NCBI GenBank assembly: GCA_021826035.1
Contig: JAKBBE010000145.1
Location: 1 to 6,552 of the forward strand
Reading direction: 5' to 3'
Length of the DNA: 6,552 nucleotides
Source: Pseudomonadota bacterium
GTDB taxonomy: Bacteria; Pseudomonadota; Gammaproteobacteria; Steroidobacterales; Steroidobacteraceae
Below, in pieces: positions 1 through 4,156 of the stretch. The translations under genes were made by a program, and so were the position numbers. The notes beneath the pieces were generated by a model. It worked only from the letters and a program-made list of their open reading frames with translations, ran no database searches and was not told where the DNA came from. How positions within the stretch are numbered: position 1 is the first letter of the stretch; every line of letters starts with the position of its first letter.

Positions 1-8
1 CTTCGCGC

Positions 9-40
9 CCCGCCACCGAGTGCCTCCACTGGACGGCGGG
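9..40 (+). terminator. Terminator-like hairpin upstream of tRNA-Pro
   Basis: CCCGCC at 9-14 pairs with GGCGGG at 35-40. Inside it, CC at 16-17 pairs with GG at 31-32, and AGTG at 19-22 pairs with CACT at 27-30 around a CCTC loop. That makes about twelve base pairs with small bulges. The bases after it (TTCCTT) are only weakly T-rich, so this is at best a poor intrinsic terminator for a gene to the left of the window. It could also be a structured spacer ahead of the tRNA. The pairing is seen directly; the function is inferred. Confidence 0.35.
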
Positions 41-50
41 TTCCTTCGCT

Positions 51-127
<77 letters not shown>

Positions 128-302
128 ATAAAATCAGTCACTTATCCGTTTTAGGCCAACACTAGCAATCGCCGTAAGTGCCCAGTAAGGGCAACTGACG
201 GACCCTTTCTCGACTTCATTGCTCGGCGCTGCCAAGGCGCCGCCCGCCGTGGTTGCACCCACGACGCGCGGCAGACCAGCACCGAACGAATGAGGTTCGA
301 GC

Positions 303-557
303 ATGCCTACCGCCGATCGCTCCACAGTCTCCCTCGCCTCCATACGCGCCTACCGCAAGACCGGTGGCGCCGTCGTGACCGTCGAGCGCGTCGGCCGCGC
401 GCCTCATCGGCATCGCGTTTCGCTCCGCCGCTCCGCGCGCCTTCGGGAGTGGACCCTCACCCTCACCCGCGCCGCGCGCCGCTGGCGCACCTCCGGCGCC
501 TGGCTGCGCTCGAGCAGCGCTGGCTCGCTTTGGGTGCCCAAAGAGTCCCGCGCATGA
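303..557 (+). CDS. Small basic hypothetical protein, first gene of the accessory operon
   Basis: This encodes 84 residues of no family I recognise. The protein is strongly basic (many Arg), rich in Ser, Thr and Ala, and has no hydrophobic segment, signal peptide or cysteine motif. Third codon positions are overwhelmingly G or C, unlike the alternative frame that starts at 290, which supports this frame. An ATG start preceded by TGAGG about seven bases upstream gives a convincing ribosome binding site. Its TGA overlaps the next ATG as ATGA (554-557), so translation of the following ATPase N-terminal reading frame is probably coupled to it. A charged, Arg-rich small protein could bind nucleic acid, but nothing in the sequence proves this. 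Confidence 0.6.
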   Translation: MPTADRSTVSLASIRAYRKTGGAVVTVERVGRAPHRHRVSLRRSARLREWTLTLTRAARRWRTSGAWLRSSSAGSLWVPKESRA

Positions 558-786
558 CTCTGCCTCGCCTCGCACAAGAGCGCGCCTGGCGGGCACGCCT
601 GAGTCCGATGGACCGGTATTACGCGCGCCATCAGCACCTGCTGATCGGCAGCCTCAGCATTACCGTTACGCGCGCTCCTGAGTCCCCGTCGACCGAGAGC
701 CTGCTCGCCACGGCCATCGCCGAACCCGAAGCGGCCCCCGCGCCTGAGATGCCTGAGACAGACCGTGCGCGTGTTCTCTCGGGGGG
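554..786 (+). pseudogene. N-terminal segment of the Lon-like ATPase in a different frame (or a separate small gene)
   Basis: From ATG 554, which overlaps the preceding TGA, this frame gives a plausible protein of about 75 residues starting MTLPRLAQERAWRARL. It has an acidic, Ala/Pro/Glu-rich tail around 700-760. Continuing in the same frame past about 770 gives an Arg/Gly-rich shadow that stops only at 1090, deep inside the ATPase, so the true reading must leave this frame near 770-786. A run of six G lies at 781-786. Reading five G would join this segment in frame to the downstream ATPase, giving one 388-residue protein. I therefore read it as the ATPase N-terminus split by a one-base insertion, which may be a real mutation, slippage or a sequencing error. 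A separate overlapping gene is less likely. Confidence 0.55.
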
Positions 787-1721
787 CGCTCGCGGAGTCC
801 ACCGCGGCATTGGGTGGCATGCGGGACCAGGACGTCAGGCGGCTCAGGCCCGCGCTGACGCGCGCGGCGCGCGGTGGCGGATGGCGATCGGTGCCATGGG
901 AAGGTCCCGACGCGGTCGAGGACCCATTCGCCGGCTTCGGTTCGGAGCACGAGAATTTCCGGGCCGTGATCGATCACTTGCGCATGCAGTGGACCTGCGC
1001 CAGCCATGCGCTCGATGCCGGCGAGTCCCGCCTGGATCCAATCCTACTGGTTGGCCCGCCCGGTATTGGAAAAACGCGATTCGCGCATGAGCTCGCGCAA
1101 CGAATGGACACCCGAATGGCGGTCTACTCCGCCGGCGGCGCGCAAGCAGCATTTCAATTGTGCGGCTCGGACTCTGGATGGAGCAACGCAAAACCCGGCA
1201 TGGTCTTTGACTTGCTGGCGCATGGCGACAGCGCGGCGCCCGTGTTGGTAATCGACGAAGTCGACAAGATCGGTACATGGTCACGCGAAAATCCGTCGAA
1301 CACACTGCTCGATCTCACCGAGCCCGAGACCGCGCGGCAGTACAAGGACTGGTGCCTCCAGATGACGTTCGATGCCAGCAAGATCCTCGTGATCTGCACC
1401 GCGAATGAACAAGCCGCGCTGCCCGCGCCGCTCCTGTCCCGGCTCGAGGTATTTCACATCAAGTCACCCAGCGTGGCGCAGCGGAAGCTCATTATCGAAA
1501 CCTGCTTTGGTCGGCTCGTCACCTCCCATCGGTGCCCGAATGAACTTTCGCTCGACGAGGCGAGCGTCTCACAAGCTGCCGAGACACCCGACCTCGACGT
1601 GCGCGCACTACTGCGCCTCACCCGCGCTGGCTTCGCCGCCGCGCTCGCGACCGAATCGGATCGCGTGACCCTCGTCCCGCCGCGCCGCGGGCATGTCCGA
1701 CAACGCATTGGCTTTATCTGA
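765..1721 (+). CDS. Lon-like AAA+ ATPase without protease domain
   Basis: This is an AAA+ ATPase whose nucleotide-binding module resembles that of Lon protease. Walker A is GPPGIGKT (1053-1076), and Walker B is VLVIDEVDK with Asp-Glu at 1254-1259. Lon-like features follow: an SAGG strand after Walker A, a DLTEPE stretch like the LDPEQN region of Lon, a sensor-1 TANE with Asn at 1404, and an arginine finger in LLSRLE at 1440. A small helical C-terminal domain ends in RQRIGFI. No Ser-Lys protease domain follows, so it probably remodels or unfolds a partner rather than cutting it. The partner is unknown. The GTG start at 765 is only the first start in this frame; no good ribosome site supports it, and the real N-terminus is probably the 554 segment joined by a frame change at the G run. 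The frame before 765 looks like shadow sequence. Confidence 0.85.
   Translation: MRVFSRGALAESTAALGGMRDQDVRRLRPALTRAARGGGWRSVPWEGPDAVEDPFAGFGSEHENFRAVIDHLRMQWTCASHALDAGESRLDPILLVGPPGIGKTRFAHELAQRMDTRMAVYSAGGAQAAFQLCGSDSGWSNAKPGMVFDLLAHGDSAAPVLVIDEVDKIGTWSRENPSNTLLDLTEPETARQYKDWCLQMTFDASKILVICTANEQAALPAPLLSRLEVFHIKSPSVAQRKLIIETCFGRLVTSHRCPNELSLDEASVSQAAETPDLDVRALLRLTRAGFAAALATESDRVTLVPPRRGHVRQRIGFI
781..786 (+). other. Six-G homopolymer at the ATPase frame switch
   Basis: Six consecutive G separate the good upstream frame, open from 554, from the good downstream ATPase frame. Losing one G restores a single continuous reading frame. G runs are hotspots for replication slippage and for base-calling error, so this is the most economical place for the indel. 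Positions a few codons either side cannot be excluded. Confidence 0.5.
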
Positions 1722-1731
1722 GGTGCCCATG
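1719..1731 (+). promoter_or_regulatory. Ribosome binding site deciding the zinc-ribbon gene start
   Basis: TGAGGTGCCC directly precedes ATG 1729. Its first three bases are the TGA of the ATPase gene, and GAGG lies about five bases before the ATG. This favours ATG 1729 over the in-frame ATG 1693, which lies inside the ATPase gene and has no comparable site. The same eleven-base string TGAGGTGCCCA recurs at 2493-2503 before the 70-residue gene. Confidence 0.65.
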
Positions 1732-2334
1732 AATCCTGAACTCCAACGTCTACTCATTACTCGCTACCCGCAGATTTTTCCGAACGGCGACTTTCCCCCA
1801 CGCAGCGGCCTGGGTAACGGATGGTTTGGCCTCGTCGACGCGACCTGCGAGCGGCTCCAGTTTTGGACCGCTCATAACCATGCACCGCAGTTAGTCGCGC
1901 AGCAAATTAAGGAAAAATACGGCGAGCTGAAGTTTTACGTCAGTCCGCTAGCTGACAGCTCTCCGCCGCGCGCCGAACAGCAGGGGATGATCTGGATGGC
2001 GAGCGCGCTCTCGATGCAGACCTGCGAGCTCTGCGGCGCGCCCGGCCGCTGGATCGGCGGCATCGGGCCGCACGTCCGCTGCGCGTTGCACGAGCAGCGC
2101 CGCGTGCACGAACCCGTCCCTGTGTTGTTCTACGCACCCCCCGAACCCATCGATCAACGGGGCACTGAGGTCGGAGATCTCGATGGCGTGCTCCTGCTGC
2201 CCGATCAGACACGGCGGCACCTCACCGCGCCGACGCTCGCGGCGCTTGCCGCCGAGGCCCTCGAGATCGGGCGGGAGCTGGCGCAACTCATCCAGGTACG
2301 ACCAGATGAACTGCCACCGGTGGAACACCCGTGA
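1729..2334 (+). CDS. Zinc-ribbon hypothetical protein of phage/accessory type
   Basis: This encodes 201 residues. The N-terminus MNPELQRLLITRYPQIF, then GNGWFGLVDATCERL (about 29-43) and a QIKEKYGELKFY segment (59-70), match the layout of a family of uncharacterised proteins common in phages and mobile elements. In that family, 'ryP.if', 'GdGWf.lid.lc', 'vKEKfG.LrfY' and a terminal cysteine knuckle recur. The knuckle here is C99-x2-C102 plus C118-x2-H121, a likely zinc ribbon that follows the family's CEeCG.pG pattern (CELCGAPGR). After about residue 125 comes a Pro/Leu-rich, acidic tail I do not recognise. The biochemical role is unknown. The stop overlaps the GTG of the metallophosphoesterase remnant (GTGA, 2331-2334), as in a coupled operon. 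An alternative start at 1693 would add twelve residues. Confidence 0.8.
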   Translation: MNPELQRLLITRYPQIFPNGDFPPRSGLGNGWFGLVDATCERLQFWTAHNHAPQLVAQQIKEKYGELKFYVSPLADSSPPRAEQQGMIWMASALSMQTCELCGAPGRWIGGIGPHVRCALHEQRRVHEPVPVLFYAPPEPIDQRGTEVGDLDGVLLLPDQTRRHLTAPTLAALAAEALEIGRELAQLIQVRPDELPPVEHP

Positions 2335-2508
2335 AGCTCCGCGTCCTGTCGGACCTGCATGATGGGCCCGGCAGTGCAACTCTGGATTCACGGTCACACG
2401 CACCAGTCCTACAACTACATCGAGCAGGGTACTCGCGTGATCTGCAATCCGAGGGGGTACATGCCGTACGAACCGAATCCAATGCTGATCGTTGAGGTGC
2501 CCACATGA
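2331..2508 (+). pseudogene. Metallophosphoesterase remnant with internal deletion
   Basis: GTG 2331 opens the typical N-terminus of a calcineurin-like metallophosphoesterase, VKLRVLSDLH, which includes the first metal-binding motif (DxH, Asp 2352, His 2358). Directly after it the frame changes. The frame from ATG 2359/2362 reads GPAVQLWIHGHTH and continues through TRVICNPRGYMPYEPNP to LIVEVPT and a stop at 2506-2508. That is the C-terminal end of the same family, with the GHTH metal motif and the NPRGY segment. The central part, with the GD and GNHE motifs (roughly 180 residues in intact relatives), is missing. The product cannot be active. Both ends still overlap the neighbouring genes (GTGA at 2331, ATGA at 2505), which shows the deletion took place inside an established operon. 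A 49-residue C-terminal peptide could still be made from ATG 2359. Confidence 0.82.
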
Positions 2509-2717
2509 CAGAGAGCAACCTGCCCGAAAACTCCCCGCTGCAGCAGGCCGCAGAAGCCTGGTGGGCCGAGCTCACCGAGGCCGAGCGGGCGGAGTGGATG
2601 GCGGCCGCGGAATACCTTTGGGGTCCCGGGACGGCCACGGTGGAGGACGCCTACATCAGGTTCTGCGCCGTCGGGTCGATCCACGAAGTCATCCGAAAGG
2701 TTCGGCGGGGTGAGTGA
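2505..2717 (+). CDS. Small acidic hypothetical protein (70 residues), last operon gene
   Basis: This encodes 70 residues, rich in Glu and Ala, with helix-favouring runs such as LQQAAEAWWAELTEAERAEW, several Trp and a basic end (IRKVRRGE). I recognise no family. It has no cysteines, signal peptide or membrane segment. ATG 2505 is preceded by GAGG with about seven bases' spacing. It overlaps the stop of the metallophosphoesterase remnant as ATGA, so it was originally coupled to that gene. Good G/C bias at third positions supports it as real. It may have acted with the phosphoesterase or simply be a co-transferred accessory protein; the sequence does not say which. It stops immediately before a strong hairpin and the degraded transporter segment. 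Confidence 0.65.
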   Translation: MTESNLPENSPLQQAAEAWWAELTEAERAEWMAAAEYLWGPGTATVEDAYIRFCAVGSIHEVIRKVRRGE

Positions 2718-2800
2718 TGGCACGCGCCAGACCGCACGAGGCAACTCAGGCACGGCGCACGGGTCGAGTCTGGCACCGGGGAAGTCTCGGGCGCTCCGCA

Positions 2801-2829
2801 CCCTCCGCGGCCTCCGGCCGCCCGGAGGG
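2801..2829. repeat. Strong GC-rich hairpin between the operon end and the transporter remnant
   Basis: CCCTCCG (2801-2807) pairs perfectly with CGGAGGG (2823-2829). Inside it, CGGCC (2808-2812) pairs with GGCCG (2816-2820) around a TCC loop. That gives twelve G/C-rich pairs with one two-base bulge. No T tract follows on either strand, so it is not a standard intrinsic terminator. It could attenuate transcription at the operon end, be a scar at the join to the foreign transporter fragment, or be part of a REP-like element. Confidence 0.55.
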
Positions 2830-2831
2830 CA

Positions 2832-3243
2832 GGCTTCCGGCCCGCCGCCTACTTTGCCGAGCTTGCGAATCTCCTGGCTACGGAGGGATACCGCGACCTG
2901 GACCTGAAAGGATTGACGCTGTTGTTCTGGGCAACCGGATCGTGGTGGATTCCGCTGCTGCTGATACCGGGAGTCTGGCGCTACCTGATCAGACGTTTCC
3001 CATTCCAATACGATCCGCTCTACTAGGGTATCGTGTTTCCGCTCGGCATGTATACCGTCTGCACTGACGAACTGGTGACCGCCATGAATCTGCCCATTCC
3101 TCATAGTCATTCCGCAGTTCTTTCTCTACGTGACGCTGCTCGCCTGGGTCGCAACCTTCATCTCATGGCTGACGCAGGATCTTGTCCCCACCTTTACCGC
3201 GACGATCAGGAGCGGGTCGGTCTCTCCTCGTCGAACATCGTAG
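2832..3243 (+). pseudogene. 3' remnant of a TehA/SLAC1-type tellurite-resistance/dicarboxylate transporter gene
   Basis: The frame from about 2832 gives a membrane-type sequence, LTLLFWATGSWWIPLLLIPG (2913-2972), then FPFQYDPLY up to TAG 3024. Reading through the stop, the same frame continues as GIVFPLGMYTVCTDEL and LPI. One base later (frame of 3097) it resumes as FLIVIPQFFLYVTLLAWVATFI and ends at TAG 3241. This order matches the last membrane helices of the tellurite-resistance/dicarboxylate transporter (TDT) family, where a Trp normally sits in the YDPLYWG segment; here TGG has become TAG. The extra base, probably the A of CCCATTC near 3096, breaks the frame again. The N-terminal two thirds is absent, and the left join lies somewhere in 2718-2850. 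No functional product is expected. Confidence 0.75.
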
Positions 3244-4156
3244 CGTAGCCGCAAGCCGGTGCCCGCGGAACGGTGAGCGACTGCGAACACCCCATCGTTT
3301 CGATGACCAGAATGCCTGACGAGCAATCTGCGTGGCCCAAGTCCCCGGACCATGCGCAACTTGGGATCCGCTCCCCTAGGGACGACAGCCCAGAGCTGTG
3401 CCGGCGCTGCAATGGGACCGCCGATCCGCCCTCGGATTTGACCCTGGCCGATCGAATCTGCTGACGGGCAATCACGCGCACGGGCATTCCGCGGTAAGAA
3501 GTCGTCAGCATTCTGTGAACCCGTTGACGCACGTTGCTCAGGAGTTCAGGGTTCCACTGCCCTCAAATGAGGAGCGGTGACATCGAAGAAATGTGGACGT
3601 AGTACCTTTTCGGCCGAATGGAACGGGGGTATGTAGAAGCTCATGTGGGCACGAAGACCAAAACCAGCGCCAGAACGGACTGACAAGCTGGCGCTGGCGC
3701 CGCTGTTCAGGGAATTCGGAGGGCAGAGTACCCATCGCAAGGTGGAATCCGAAGCGCATGAGGAGCAATGCCGGGCTTGGACCATGCGACACAGCCTGCA
3801 GCCACGGTTCACACTTTCTCCATGCATCCCAGAGGTCTGCCGCAGCGAGTCTGGTATCTGCCTCCTCTTCAGCATGGCCTGCGGGCCGATGAAGCCTGCC
3901 GCGGTAGCACTCGCTGATCGGGAGCTGCGCGAGATGACGAGGCGATTTTGCGCGGCCCGAAGTGGCGACCCAGGACGGTCGCTGCGGGAACGCAGTACTG
4001 GAGCCCTCCCGTCCGGGACCCTAATCGGTGCCCGGGCCACCGTGCCTTGGGAGTCAAGTACTCACCAACCTCGCCGGTACGCAAGCGTCGATGACGGCGG
4101 ATTCTTCAGGGGACATCGCTGCTCACAGTCAGTTCCTGCCCCGATAAAGAATCACC
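3244..4156. other. 913-base gap without a recognisable gene
   Basis: I find no RNA gene, transposase fragment or supported protein here. Short open stretches exist in several frames on both strands, but none has a ribosome site together with a recognisable motif. The longest is an open minus-strand frame from 4020 down to TGA 3538 (about 160 codons), whose first usable start is GTG at 3792. Third-position bias is weaker than in the flanking genes, and 3580-3660 is less GC-rich. The stretch contains one clear inverted repeat (3664-3697) and must also hold the upstream region of the hemerythrin-GGDEF gene. I could not pick a convincing sigma-70 promoter. It is most likely decayed or rearranged DNA. 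Confidence 0.5.
3664..3697 (-). terminator. Perfect 10-bp inverted repeat, terminator-like on the minus strand
   Basis: CCAGCGCCAG (3664-3673) and CTGGCGCTGG (3688-3697) are perfect inverted copies around a 14-base loop. Read on the minus strand, the stem is followed at once by TTTTGG, a short T run, as in an intrinsic terminator. No convincing minus-strand gene lies to its right, so it could instead be a decayed element end or a protein-binding site. The repeat is seen directly; the function is uncertain. Confidence 0.4.

Noticed and set aside
128..302. Possible promoter (CTGACG near 195) and short inverted repeat CACTTA/TAAGTG (139-180)
   Set aside because: No matching -10 box at proper spacing, and the inverted repeat is only six bases with a long loop. 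A promoter for the operon probably lies here, but I cannot place it.
290..1090. A single 266-residue plus-strand ORF across this whole span
   Set aside because: Before 554 the third-position bias and the good ribosome site support the frame of 303-557, and after about 780 the ATPase frame is clearly the coding one. Only the 554-770 part of this ORF looks real.
2714..3067. A 117-residue ORF starting at the TGATG after the 70-residue gene
   Set aside because: The frame is Arg/Ala/Pro-rich, while another frame over 2832-3026 encodes recognisable transporter helices. The ORF is a shadow of the transporter remnant.
3273..3464. A 63-residue ORF from GTG with a CRRC pair
   Set aside because: No ribosome binding site, a single cysteine pair, no recognisable family, and a setting full of degraded sequence. 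Chance is the simpler explanation.
3538..3792. Minus-strand ORF of 84 residues, open upstream to 4020
   Set aside because: Rich in Trp, Arg and Ser, with no motif I know, only a GTG start and no clear ribosome site. Mentioned in the gap entry but not called as a gene.
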